A stretch of DNA of 64,000 bases from CAZNPW01 sp964575185 (GTDB lineage: Bacteria > Pseudomonadota > Alphaproteobacteria > Rhodobacterales > Rhodobacteraceae). Shown here piece after piece: positions 35,866 through 45,369 of the stretch. The stretch spans positions 56,302-120,301 of the forward strand of contig CAZNPW010000001.1 in the NCBI GenBank assembly GCA_964575185.1, written 5' to 3'. The notes beneath the pieces were generated by a model, which was given only the letters and a program-made list of their open reading frames with translations, did not search any database and had not been told where the DNA came from. Positions within the stretch are counted from its first letter, which is position 1. Every line of letters starts with the position of its first letter. Position numbers and translations under genes: made by a program.

Positions 35866-37683
35866 ATGGACATCCGCAACATCGCCATCATCGCGCACGT
35901 CGACCATGGCAAGACGACGCTGGTCGACGAGCTCTTGAAGCAGTCGGGCGTCTACCGCGAGGGGCAGGCCGTGACCGAACGCGCGATGGACAGCAACGAC
36001 ATCGAGCGCGAGCGGGGGATCACCATCCTGGCGAAGGCCACATCGGTGGAGTGGAAGGGCGTGCGGATCAACATCGTCGACACCCCCGGCCACGCCGATT
36101 TCGGCGGCGAGGTGGAGCGGATCCTGAACATGGTCGACGGCGTCTGCCTGCTGGTCGATGCCGCCGAGGGGCCGATGCCGCAGACCAAGTTCGTGACCTC
36201 GAAGGCGCTGGCGCTGGGGCTGCGGCCGATCGTGGTGCTGAACAAGGTCGACAAGCCCGACGCCGAACCCGACCGGGCGCTGAACGAGGTGTTCGACCTG
36301 TTCGCCAACCTCGGGGCCGACGACGGCCAGCTCGACTTCCCGCATCTCTATGCGAGCGGCCGGGCGGGCTGGGCGGATGCCGAGCTCGACGGGCCGCGCC
36401 GCGACCTTGCGGCGCTGTTCGACCTGATCGTCGCGCACGTGCCCCCGCCCGCGCAGCAGGCGCGCGGCGGTGAGCCGTTCCGCATGCTGGCGACGACGCT
36501 CGCCTACGACCCCTACCTCGGGCGCATCCTGACGGGGCGGGTGGAGTCGGGGCGGCTGTCCGCCGGGGCGACGGTCAAGGCGCTGAGCCGCGACGGCGAG
36601 CGGATCGAGCAGTTCCGGGTGTCGAAGATCCTCGCCTTCCGCGGGCTGACGCAGACGGCGATCCCGGACGCGGAGCCCGGCGACATCGTGACGCTCGCGG
36701 GCATGGCCAGGGCGACCGTCGCCGACACGATCTGCGCGCCGGAGGTCGAGACCGCCCTGCCCGCCCAGCCCATCGACCCGCCGACGATCACGGTCACATT
36801 CGGGATCAACGATTCGCCGCTGGCGGGGCGCGACGGCGCGAAGGTCCAGTCGCGCGTGATCCGCGAGCGGCTGCTGCGCGAGAGCGAGAGCAACGTCGCG
36901 ATCCGGGTGGCCGACACGCCCGGGGGGGAGGCCTTCGAGGTCTCGGGCCGGGGCGAGCTCCAGATGGGGGTGCTGATCGAGAACATGCGCCGCGAGGGGT
37001 TCGAGCTGTCGATCAGCCGCCCGCGCGTCATCCTGAAGGACGACGACGGGCAGCGGATGGAGCCCATCGAGGAGGTCATCGTCGATGTCGACGACGAGTT
37101 CACCGGCGCGGTGATCGACAAGCTGACGGGCGAGCGGAAGGGCGACCTGGTCGAGATGAAGCCCGCGGGCACCGGCAAGACGCGGATCATCGCGCATGTG
37201 CCGAGCCGCGGGCTGATCGGCTATCACGGGCAGTTCCTGACCGACACCCGCGGCACGGGCGTCCTGAACCGCATCTTCCACGGCTGGGCCCCGCACAAGG
37301 GCCCGATCCTGGGCCGCCGGCAGGGCGTGCTGATCAGCATGGAGAACGGGGTGTCGGTGGCCTATGCGCTGTGGAACCTGGAAGAGCGCGGCAAGATGTT
37401 CATCGGCGCGCAGGAGGCCGTCTACGAGGGCATGATCATCGGCGAGCACGCGCGGGACAACGACCTCGAGGTCAACCCGCTGAAGGGCAAGAAGCTGACC
37501 AACGTGCGGGCCAGCGGCAACGACGAGGCGGTGCGGCTGACCACGCCGGTGCGGATGAGCCTGGAGGAGGCCATCGCCTATATCGACGACGACGAGCTGG
37601 TCGAGGTGACGCCCAAGGCGATCCGGCTGCGCAAGCGCTTCCTCGACCCGAACGAGAGGAAGCGGATGTCGCGGGGGGAATGA
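35866..37683 (+). CDS. typA: GTP-binding translation factor TypA/BipA
   Basis: A 605-aa ribosome-binding GTPase of the EF-G/LepA group, involved in ribosome assembly and stress or cold adaptation. The G motifs are complete: AHVDHGKTTLVDEL (G1) at residues 10-23, RGIT (G2), DTPGHADF (G3) near 72 and NKVDKPD (G4) near 126. The EF-G-like domains and the BipA C-terminal domain (VRASGNDEAVRLTTP) follow. The length is normal. It is monocistronic, followed by an inverted pair of palindromic repeats. Confidence 0.97.
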   Translation: MDIRNIAIIAHVDHGKTTLVDELLKQSGVYREGQAVTERAMDSNDIERERGITILAKATSVEWKGVRINIVDTPGHADFGGEVERILNMVDGVCLLVDAAEGPMPQTKFVTSKALALGLRPIVVLNKVDKPDAEPDRALNEVFDLFANLGADDGQLDFPHLYASGRAGWADAELDGPRRDLAALFDLIVAHVPPPAQQARGGEPFRMLATTLAYDPYLGRILTGRVESGRLSAGATVKALSRDGERIEQFRVSKILAFRGLTQTAIPDAEPGDIVTLAGMARATVADTICAPEVETALPAQPIDPPTITVTFGINDSPLAGRDGAKVQSRVIRERLLRESESNVAIRVADTPGGEAFEVSGRGELQMGVLIENMRREGFELSISRPRVILKDDDGQRMEPIEEVIVDVDDEFTGAVIDKLTGERKGDLVEMKPAGTGKTRIIAHVPSRGLIGYHGQFLTDTRGTGVLNRIFHGWAPHKGPILGRRQGVLISMENGVSVAYALWNLEERGKMFIGAQEAVYEGMIIGEHARDNDLEVNPLKGKKLTNVRASGNDEAVRLTTPVRMSLEEAIAYIDDDELVEVTPKAIRLRKRFLDPNERKRMSRGE

Positions 37684-37696
37684 GGGCCGCAGGAAA

Positions 37697-37787
37697 CCCC
37701 GCGTCCCGGCGCAGGCCGGGACCTCGCCCGTTCCACGGATGCCACGCTTGGCGGCACGGGTGAGGTCCCGGCCTCCGCCGGGACGCG
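37697..37787. repeat. Inverted pair of GTCCCGGC-type palindromes after typA
   Basis: Left copy GCGTCCCGGCGCAGGCCGGG (37701-37720) and right copy GAGGTCCCGGCC..GCCGGGACGCG (37762-37787), with about 37 bp between. Each copy is itself palindromic and the two are inverted relative to each other, so a long cruciform or RNA stem can form. It lies between the convergent typA and DUF1330 genes. Confidence 0.85.
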
Positions 37788-37792
37788 TGGCG

Positions 37793-38086
37793 TCAGGGGG
37801 TGACCTCCTCCACCACCACGAGGTCCCTGACGGCCGCGCCCCTGGCGTGCGCCAGCCCCTCCTGGTAGCGGGGCGAGCGGTAGCAGTCGACCGCCGCCTG
37901 CAGGCTGGGGAAGCGCGCCACCACGTTGCGGGCGCGGTCGCGGCCTTCGAGCTGGATGTAGGCCCCCCCGCGGGCGAGGAAGATTCCACCATGCGCGGCA
38001 ATGGCTTCGGTGGCGATCTTCGCGTAACGCCCATAGGCCTCGGGGTCGGTGACCTCGACGTGGGCGATCCAGAGGGCGCTAGGCAT
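37793..38086 (-). CDS. DUF1330 domain-containing protein
   Basis: A 97-aa ferredoxin-like alpha/beta protein (SALWIAHVEVTDPEAYGRYA, FLARGGAYIQLEGRD, RNVVARFPSLQAAVDCYRSP, RYQEGLAHARGAA) that matches DUF1330, a dimeric-barrel family of unknown function. It lies 9 bp behind alaS on the same strand and so is probably cotranscribed. Its base composition is normal, unlike the adjoining 3' end of alaS. Confidence 0.88.
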   Translation of the reverse strand: MPSALWIAHVEVTDPEAYGRYAKIATEAIAAHGGIFLARGGAYIQLEGRDRARNVVARFPSLQAAVDCYRSPRYQEGLAHARGAAVRDLVVVEEVTP

Positions 38087-38095
38087 CTCTGTCCC

Positions 38096-40780
38096 CTAGA
38101 TTTTCTCAAGAGCATCGAGCGAAGGATTGATTACCTCCGCTTGAACCACGGCTAGCGCCTTCTCAAATCCTACAATCGACGGAGCTCCGCCTTGGGCAAA
38201 ATCTCGACGTCCACCTCCCCCTTTGCCCCCCATTTCTACAACAAGCCGCTTGACTATTGCAGAAGCATCAAGTGACTTCGCCAGCGCCGGGGTGACGCCG
38301 ACCGCAACGGCAACGCTTCCATCGGTCTCGCTCGCAAGAATCACAAAGCCCTGCTCAATCGCCTCCAGCGTATTGTACATAATGCTCCTCAATGCACTTG
38401 CCGAGATACCTTTGAGCCTAGCTGCCGAGTATTTAACGTTAAGCCGCACCTCTTTTGGAACAAGCTGTTCTTTCGCCTCTTCCTGAGCGAGCTTGCTACG
38501 CAATACATCAACCTCGTTCTGCAGGCTGCGGCGTTCGTCGGCGAGTGCGCGGACGCGGTCGACCACATCGCCCGCATGGGTCTTCAGCATCCCCGCGACC
38601 TCGGCCAGCCGCGCATCCTGCTGGCGGAGGTGGGCGAGCGCGGCCTGGCCCGTCAGCGCCTCGATCCGCCGCACCCCGGCGCTCGAGGCGCTGTCGTGGA
38701 GGAGGACGAAGGCCCCGATATCGCCGGTGCGCGCGACATGCGTGCCGCCGCAGAGTTCGAGCGAGTAGGTCGCGGCGTCGGCCCCCTTGCCGGAGCCAGG
38801 GAGGCTGCCCATCGAGACGACCCGCACCTCGTCGCCGTATTTCTCGCCGAAGAGCGCCTGCGCGCCGAGTGCGCGGGCGTCGTCGGGGGTCATGATGACG
38901 GTCGTGACGGGGGTGTTCTGGCGGACATAGGCGTTGACCTCGGCCTCCACCGCCGCGGTCTGGTCAGGCGTCATCGCGGTGCCGTGGCTGAAGTCGAAGC
39001 GCAGCCGGTCGGGCGCATTGAGCGAGCCGCGCTGGGCGACGTGGGGGCCGAGCGCGCGGCGCAGCGCCTCGTGCAGGAGGTGCGTGGCGGAGTGGTTGGC
39101 GCGGATCGCGCCGCGCCGGGCGCGGTCGACGGCGAGCTGCGCGCCCTGCCCGGCGACGATCTCGCCGTCGGTCACTTCGGCCAGGTGGACGGACAGGCCC
39201 TGCATCTTCCTCGTGTCGGTCACCCGCGCCGTGCCGGTGGCCGTGCGGAGCGTGCCGGTGTCGCCCACCTGCCCGCCCGACTCGGCGTAGAAGGGCGTCT
39301 GGTTCAGCACAATCTGCACCGACTTTCCCGCCGTTGCGCGGTCGGTCGTGGCACCGTCCGCGATCAGGGCGAGGACCTGGCCCTCGGCGGTCTCGGTGTC
39401 GTAGCCGAGGAACTCGGTCGGGCCGTGGCGGTCGGCGAGGTCGAACCAGACGGCGGCGTCGGCGGTCTCGCCCGAGCCGGCCCAGGCGGCGCGGGCCTTG
39501 GCCTTCTGCTGCGCCATGGCGGCGTCGAAGCCCGCGACATCGACGCCGCGGCCCTGCTCGCGCAGCGCGTCCTGGGTGAGGTCGAGGGGGAAGCCGTAGG
39601 TGTCGTAGAGCCTGAAGGCCGCCGCGCCGGGCAGGTCGGTGCCTGCGGGGAGGCTTGCCACTTCGTCGTCGAGAAGCCGCAGGCCGCGGTCAAGTGTCTG
39701 GCGGAAGCGGGTTTCTTCCAGCCGCAGCGTCTCGGCGATCAGGGCCCGGCCGCGGGTGAGCTCGGGGTAGGCCGCGCCCATCTCGGCCACGAGCGACGGG
39801 ACGAGGCGGTGCATCACCGGGTCCTTCGCGCCGAGCATGTGGGCGTGGCGCATGGCGCGGCGCATGATGCGGCGCAGCACGTAGCCGCGGCCTTCGTTCG
39901 AGGGCATCACCCCGTCGGCGATGAGGAACGAGGTCGAGCGCAGGTGGTCGGCGATGACGCGGTGGTGGATCCTTCCCGGGCCGTCGGGGTCGCTGGAGGT
40001 CGCGTGGGCGCTGGCCTCGATGAGGGCGCGCATCAGGTCGGTGTCGTAGTTGTCGTGGCGACCCTGGAGCAGCGCGCCGATGCGTTCGAGCCCCATGCCG
40101 GTGTCGATCGACTGCATTTCCAAGGGCTTGAGGGTGCCGTCCGCGAACTGTTCGTTCTGCATGAAGACGTTGTTCCAGATCTCGATGAACCGGTCGCCGT
40201 CCTCGCCCGGGCTGCCGGGGGGGCCGCCGGGGATGCTTTCGCCGTGGTCGAAGAAGATCTCGGTGCAGGGGCCGCAGGGGCCGGTCGGCCCCATGCGCCA
40301 GAAGTTGTCGTCCGACGCGATGCGGATGATGCGGTGGTCGGGCAGGCCTGCGATGCGCTTCCAGTAGCCTGCGGCCTCGTCGTCGGTGTAATAGACGGTG
40401 ACGGTCAGGCGGTCGGCGGGGATGGCGAAGTCCTTCGTGAGGAGTTCCCAGGAAAAGGCGATGGCCTGTTCCTTGAAATAGTCGCCGAAGCTGAAATTGC
40501 CCAGCATTTCGAAGAAGGTATGGTGCCGCGCGGTGTAGCCCACGTTGTCGAGGTCGTTGTGCTTGCCGCCCGCGCGGACGCATTTCTGCGCGGTGGTGGC
40601 GCGGACGTAGTCGCGGGTCTCGACCCCGGTGAAGCAGTTCTTGAACTGCACCATGCCGGAGTTGGTGAACATCAGCGTCGGGTCGTTGCGGGGGACCAGC
40701 GGGCTCGAGTCGACCACGCGGTGGCCGTTGCGCTGGAAATAGGCGAGGAAGGTGGAGCGGATGTCGTTGAGGGAGGGCAT
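38096..40780 (-). CDS. alaS: Alanyl-tRNA synthetase with a compositionally foreign 3' third
   Basis: An 894-aa class II enzyme that charges tRNA-Ala and edits mischarged Ser or Gly. The catalytic domain opens with MPSLNDIRSTFLAYFQRNGH; the editing domain has HSATHLLHEALRR and LCGGTHVARTGDIGAF; the C-terminal end carries the glycine-rich GGKGGGGRRDFAQGG. The frame is intact and the length is normal. From the stop codon to about 38520 (residues about 753-894, the DHHA1/C-Ala region) G+C falls to roughly 51% and codons such as AAA, CTT, GTT, GCA, AGG and TTG replace the AAG, CTG, GTC and GCG used elsewhere. The flanking DUF1330 gene is normal. The DNA looks replaced by recombination. Confidence 0.96.
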   Translation of the reverse strand: MPSLNDIRSTFLAYFQRNGHRVVDSSPLVPRNDPTLMFTNSGMVQFKNCFTGVETRDYVRATTAQKCVRAGGKHNDLDNVGYTARHHTFFEMLGNFSFGDYFKEQAIAFSWELLTKDFAIPADRLTVTVYYTDDEAAGYWKRIAGLPDHRIIRIASDDNFWRMGPTGPCGPCTEIFFDHGESIPGGPPGSPGEDGDRFIEIWNNVFMQNEQFADGTLKPLEMQSIDTGMGLERIGALLQGRHDNYDTDLMRALIEASAHATSSDPDGPGRIHHRVIADHLRSTSFLIADGVMPSNEGRGYVLRRIMRRAMRHAHMLGAKDPVMHRLVPSLVAEMGAAYPELTRGRALIAETLRLEETRFRQTLDRGLRLLDDEVASLPAGTDLPGAAAFRLYDTYGFPLDLTQDALREQGRGVDVAGFDAAMAQQKAKARAAWAGSGETADAAVWFDLADRHGPTEFLGYDTETAEGQVLALIADGATTDRATAGKSVQIVLNQTPFYAESGGQVGDTGTLRTATGTARVTDTRKMQGLSVHLAEVTDGEIVAGQGAQLAVDRARRGAIRANHSATHLLHEALRRALGPHVAQRGSLNAPDRLRFDFSHGTAMTPDQTAAVEAEVNAYVRQNTPVTTVIMTPDDARALGAQALFGEKYGDEVRVVSMGSLPGSGKGADAATYSLELCGGTHVARTGDIGAFVLLHDSASSAGVRRIEALTGQAALAHLRQQDARLAEVAGMLKTHAGDVVDRVRALADERRSLQNEVDVLRSKLAQEEAKEQLVPKEVRLNVKYSAARLKGISASALRSIMYNTLEAIEQGFVILASETDGSVAVAVGVTPALAKSLDASAIVKRLVVEMGGKGGGGRRDFAQGGAPSIVGFEKALAVVQAEVINPSLDALEKI

Positions 40781-40854
40781 GGGCCGCCTTGGAACGGAAG
40801 GGTCGCGGCTGACATACGCCGCGGTCCGGGACCTGTCCACAGGGGGTGTTCCGG

Positions 40855-40898
40855 CCCGTCTTCCGCGCGTCTTCCGGGCGTCTTCCGGGCGTCTTCCG
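40855..40898. repeat. Four tandem 11-bp repeats in the alaS-recA intergenic region
   Basis: Four consecutive copies of an 11-bp unit, consensus SGCGTCTTCCG (first copy CCCGTCTTCCG). One unit is close to one helical turn. The gap 40781-41113 (333 bp) contains no plausible gene; besides these repeats it holds a hairpin next to recA (41073-41093) and otherwise plain GC-rich sequence that should include the alaS promoter. Confidence 0.8.
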
Positions 40899-41072
40899 CC
40901 GGGCGTGGCGCGCGCCCCGCGGCACCGTCGCGGCGATGCCCCGCAGAGACGGCCTTTTCCTGTCGTGTCAGGGGGTTGCAGCGCGAAGAGGAGATCGCGG
41001 CGGGTCCGGCCGACCGGCAACGGGCCTGCGCGCGCAGCGGTGCCGGATCGGGCAACGGCACGGGCCGCAGGT

Positions 41073-41093
41073 CCGCCCCCGCGAGGGGGGCGG
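41073..41093 (-). terminator. Hairpin after recA
   Basis: Stem CCGCCCCC / GGGGGCGG with a four-base loop, 21 bp after the recA stop codon. There is no T tract, so it may be a Rho-assisted or pausing hairpin. Confidence 0.5.
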
Positions 41094-41113
41094 GCGCCTG
41101 CGCCGGCCGGCCC

Positions 41114-42184
<1,071 letters not shown>

Positions 42185-42266
42185 GGTCCCTTGCCCCTTT
42201 GTCTGTCACAGCCGCCCGGTCGCGGCAACCGGCGCGGATGTTCCTGTTTCGTTGTCGCAGGGATGC

Positions 42267-42281
42267 GATCAAAACGGGAAC
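42267..42281 (-). promoter_or_regulatory. SOS (LexA) box of recA, GTTC-N7-GATC
   Basis: On the minus strand GTTC-CCGTTTT-GATC, 83 bp upstream of the recA start. This is the Rhodobacter sphaeroides SOS consensus known from the literature, and differs from the more general alphaproteobacterial GTTC-N7-GTTC. A TTGACT -35 element lies at 42288-42293, placing the box over the spacer and -10 region, an ideal position for repression. Confidence 0.85.
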
Positions 42282-42364
42282 AATTCAAGTCAAATCCGCA
42301 ACCGCACCCTCTTTCGCGGAAAATCCTTAAGGGATAGTTAGCCGCGACCCGCCCGCGAGGACCC

Positions 42365-42973
42365 ATGCTGATCTTTACCGAAGCCCGTCTCGTCATCCTG
42401 CCCGTGCCGAAGACGGGGTCGACGGCGCTGCTGAACGCGCTGGCGCCCTTCGCCTCGCTGGTGATCCGCCGGCCGCCGCAGCTGCGGCACGTCACGGTGC
42501 AGCGCTATCACCTCCATGTCCGGCCCTGGCTCGAGGATGCCGGGCTGACCGGCATGCGCGTCGTGGCCGTGATGCGCGAGCCCGAAAGCTGGCTGGCGAG
42601 CTGGTTCCGCTATCGCCAGCGCGACAACGTGAAGGACACGCCGCGGTCGACGGTGGGCGTCAGCTTCGACGATTTCGTGCGCGGCTGGTGCCGGCCGAAA
42701 CGCCCGGCCTGCGCCGATGTCGGATCGCAGGAGCGGTTCCTGCGCCCGAACCAGCGCGGCGAGTGGATCGACCGGCTGTTCCGCTATGAGGAGCTCGGGG
42801 TGTTCATCGACTATCTCGAGGCGGAGACCGGGCGCGAGATCACCCTGCCCGAGCGCAACGTGTCCCCCGACGCGCCGCTGGAGATCGCGCCGGAGACGCG
42901 CGCGCTGCTGCGCCGGGTCGCGGCGGACGACTACCATCTTTACGAGAAGCTGACGCCGCCGCGCACGCTTTAG
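42365..42973 (+). CDS. Sulfotransferase-family protein
   Basis: A 202-aa protein with PAPS-dependent sulfotransferase features: the 5'-phosphosulfate loop LPVPKTGSTALLNAL at residues 12-26 and the 3'-phosphate segment VVAVMREPESWLASWFRYR near 66-84. The acceptor is unknown; related proteins in Rhodobacteraceae are annotated simply as sulfotransferase family. It is divergent from recA, 180 bp between starts. It is convergent with the squalene/phytoene-synthase-like gene, and the two stop codons overlap within TTAG. Confidence 0.85.
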   Translation: MLIFTEARLVILPVPKTGSTALLNALAPFASLVIRRPPQLRHVTVQRYHLHVRPWLEDAGLTGMRVVAVMREPESWLASWFRYRQRDNVKDTPRSTVGVSFDDFVRGWCRPKRPACADVGSQERFLRPNQRGEWIDRLFRYEELGVFIDYLEAETGREITLPERNVSPDAPLEIAPETRALLRRVAADDYHLYEKLTPPRTL

Positions 42974-43710
42974 GGGCGTCCGCGCAGCGCGGCGAGGAGG
43001 AGGCGGCCGCGGCGTCCGGCCTCGGACAGGTGCAGCGTGCCCTGGGCGACGCGGCCGGGGGCGCGCGCGGCGAGGCGGAGGAGGGGTGCGGCCTGCCAGG
43101 CGGCGAGGAGCGCGGGGCGTCCGGGGCCGGTCGGCGGCCGGGGGAGCGCCGCGCGGCTGTCGGCCGCGAGGGCGGCGATGGCCGCGGGGCGGTCGTCGAC
43201 GAGCGGGATGCGGCCGCGCGCCGCGAGCGCCGGGACGGCCTGGAGATAGCTCGCGAGGCCCGCGGCGCGGCCCCAGGCGCGGAAGGCGGATTCGCCGGTC
43301 GTTTGGCCGAGCGCGCGGGCAGCGAGCCACATCAGGCCCCCGGCGGTCGCGTCGAGGTAGTCGGCGAGCGCCGCCGCGTCGGCATGGGGGGCGCGGCCGA
43401 GGTCCCACCAGCGGGCGGCGATCAGGGCGTCCATGGTGTCGACCGGCAGGCCGCGGGCGTGGATCAGATCGTGCAGCGGCCCCGCGACCTCGTGCGCGCG
43501 GCGGGGGCCGGTCAGCGTGTCGCGCCAGAACTGGAGCCGCATCTCGCCGATCAGCGGCTCGGCCGAGGCCCAGGGGGCGCGGGCGACCTCGAGGTTCCAG
43601 GCGTAGAGGACGAGGAGGGGCGCGCGGGCGGCGAGGGGCGCGGCCATGGTGGCGGCGAAGCGGTCGGGGTCGCCCCTGGCGACGATGGCGGCGCAGGCGT
43701 CGACGGTCAC
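42970..43710 (-). CDS. Squalene/phytoene synthase-family protein (NDUFAF6-like)
   Basis: A 246-aa protein of the trans-isoprenyl synthase fold. LVLYAWNLEVARAPWASAEP and LIGEMRLQFWRDTL resemble the NDUFAF6 branch (a complex I assembly factor in mitochondria) more than carotenoid enzymes, since the Asp-rich prenyl-diphosphate motifs are not obvious. The GTG start at 43710 overlaps the cimA stop (GTGA); no ATG lies close by. Residues 100-130 contain LADYLDATAGGLMWLAARAL, also typical for the branch. A role in respiratory complex I assembly is an inference. Confidence 0.78.
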   Translation of the reverse strand: MTVDACAAIVARGDPDRFAATMAAPLAARAPLLVLYAWNLEVARAPWASAEPLIGEMRLQFWRDTLTGPRRAHEVAGPLHDLIHARGLPVDTMDALIAARWWDLGRAPHADAAALADYLDATAGGLMWLAARALGQTTGESAFRAWGRAAGLASYLQAVPALAARGRIPLVDDRPAAIAALAADSRAALPRPPTGPGRPALLAAWQAAPLLRLAARAPGRVAQGTLHLSEAGRRGRLLLAALRGRP

Positions 43711-45341
43711 CGGGCCCCGTCCGTGCCGCCGGATCCGACGCCCACGTCGCGGATCAGCTTCCAGCGGATCGCGTCGAGCAGCGCCTCGAAGCTCGCGTCG
43801 ACGATGTTGGCGCTGACGCCGACGGTCTGCCAGCGGCGGCCCCGGGCGTCCTCGGAGTCGATGATGACGCGGGTCACGGCCTCGACCCCGCCGCCCGTGA
43901 TGCGGACCTTGAAGTCGACGAGGCGCATGTCGTCGATCGCCGCCTGGAAGGGGCCGAGGTCCTTGGCCAGCGCCTTCCACAGCGCGTTGACGGGGCCGTG
44001 GTCGGTGCCCTCTTCGTCCATGCTTTCGGAGACCGAGAGCATCTTGGCGGGTCCGATCTTGACCACCACCACCGCCTCGGACAGCGAGACCATGCGGTTG
44101 TACTTGTTCTTCCGGCGTTCGACCGTGACGCGGTAGCGTTTCACCTCGAAGAAGTCGGGGGCTGCGCCGAGGGCGCGGCGGGCGAGGAGCTCGAAGGAGG
44201 CTTGGGCCGAGTCGTAGGCGTAGCCCTGGTCCTCGCGGGCCTTGATGTCCTGCAGGATGGCGGTGAGGCGGGGGTCGTCCGCGGCGACGGCGAGGCCCAT
44301 GGCGGCGAGGCGGGCGCGGAGGTTGGAGAGGCCCGCCTGGTTCGACATCGGGATGACGCGGGCGTTGCCGACCGATTCGGGCGCGACATGTTCGTAGGTC
44401 GCGGGGTCCTTCAGGATCGCCGAGGCGTGCAGGCCCGCCTTGTGCGCGAAGGCCGAGGCGCCGACGAAGGGCGCCTGGCGGGCGGGGACGCGGTTCAGGA
44501 TGTCGTCGAGCGCGCGGGAGGTCTTCAGAAGCTGCTCGAGCGCCTGCGGGGTGACGTTCGTGGACAGGTGGGCGTAGGCGGGTTTCAGGACCAGCGTGGG
44601 GATCAGCGTCGTGAGGTTCGCGTTGCCGCAGCGCTCGCCCAGGCCGTTGAGCGTGCCCTGCACCTGGCGCGCGCCGGCGTCGACGGCGGCGAGGCTGTTG
44701 GCCACCGCGTTGCCGGTGTCGTCGTGGGCGTGGATGCCCAGGGCGTCGCCGGGGATGCCGGAGGCGATGACGGCTTCGGTGATGCGGGCGACCTCGGCGG
44801 GCAGCGTGCCGCCGTTGGTGTCGCAGAGCACGACCCAGCGCGCGCCGGCCTCGCGGGCGGCGTGGAGGCAGGCCGCCGCGTAGCCGGGGTCGGCCTTCCA
44901 GCCGTCGAACAGGTGCTCGGCGTCGAACAGGGTCTCGCGGCCCTTGCCGACGCAGTGGGCGATGCTGGAGCGGATGGTGTCGAGGTTCTCGTCGCGGGTG
45001 ATGTTCAGGGCGGTCGCGACGTGGAAGGGGTGGGTCTTGCCGACGAGGCAGACGGCGGGGGTGCCCGCGTCCAGCACGGCGGCGAGCACGTCGTCGTTCT
45101 GCGCGCTGCGCCCGGCGCGCCTGGTCATGCCGAAGGCGGTCATCGTGGCGCGGGTCTGCGGCGCGGCGGCGAAGAAGGCCGAGTCCGTCGGGTTCGCGCC
45201 GGGCCAGCCGCCCTCGATGTAGTCGACGCCGAGCGCGTCGAGCATCAGGGCGATCCGGCGCTTCTCGGCGTCGGAGAACTGGACGCCCTGGGTCTGCTGG
45301 CCGTCGCGGAGGGTGGTGTCGAAGAGGGAGAGGGGGGTCAT
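43707..45341 (-). CDS. cimA: Citramalate synthase
   Basis: A 544-aa enzyme of the isopropylmalate/homocitrate synthase family that condenses pyruvate and acetyl-CoA to (R)-citramalate, the entry to threonine-independent isoleucine synthesis. The N-terminal LFDTTLRDGQQTQGVQFSD (residues 6-24) and GVDYIEGGWPGANPTD fit CimA rather than LeuA; the HAHDDTGNAVANSLAAVDAG metal-site segment lies near 200. The C-terminal LeuA dimer regulatory domain suggests isoleucine feedback. It lies 85 bp behind cysS across a double palindrome. Confidence 0.93.
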   Translation of the reverse strand: MTPLSLFDTTLRDGQQTQGVQFSDAEKRRIALMLDALGVDYIEGGWPGANPTDSAFFAAAPQTRATMTAFGMTRRAGRSAQNDDVLAAVLDAGTPAVCLVGKTHPFHVATALNITRDENLDTIRSSIAHCVGKGRETLFDAEHLFDGWKADPGYAAACLHAAREAGARWVVLCDTNGGTLPAEVARITEAVIASGIPGDALGIHAHDDTGNAVANSLAAVDAGARQVQGTLNGLGERCGNANLTTLIPTLVLKPAYAHLSTNVTPQALEQLLKTSRALDDILNRVPARQAPFVGASAFAHKAGLHASAILKDPATYEHVAPESVGNARVIPMSNQAGLSNLRARLAAMGLAVAADDPRLTAILQDIKAREDQGYAYDSAQASFELLARRALGAAPDFFEVKRYRVTVERRKNKYNRMVSLSEAVVVVKIGPAKMLSVSESMDEEGTDHGPVNALWKALAKDLGPFQAAIDDMRLVDFKVRITGGGVEAVTRVIIDSEDARGRRWQTVGVSANIVDASFEALLDAIRWKLIRDVGVGSGGTDGAR

Positions 45342-45369
45342 GGGGCCATCCTATCCGGACGGGCGCAAG

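Noticed and set aside
38096..38520. Assembly chimera as the cause of the low-G+C alaS tail
   Set aside because: The frame and domain homology run through the junction, the following gene is native in composition, and cysS shows the same pattern independently. A read-level check would still be worthwhile.
40833..40841. TGTCCACAG resembling a DnaA box, near the 11-bp repeats, as a possible origin
   Set aside because: A single imperfect match with no cluster, no AT-rich unwinding zone and no dnaA or dnaN nearby. gyrB at the window end is not adjacent.
43707..45341. 2-isopropylmalate synthase (LeuA) for the gene called cimA
   Set aside because: The opening LFDTTLRDGQQTQGV and the GGWPGANPTD segment fit the CimA branch and the overall length (544) is that of bacterial citramalate synthases.
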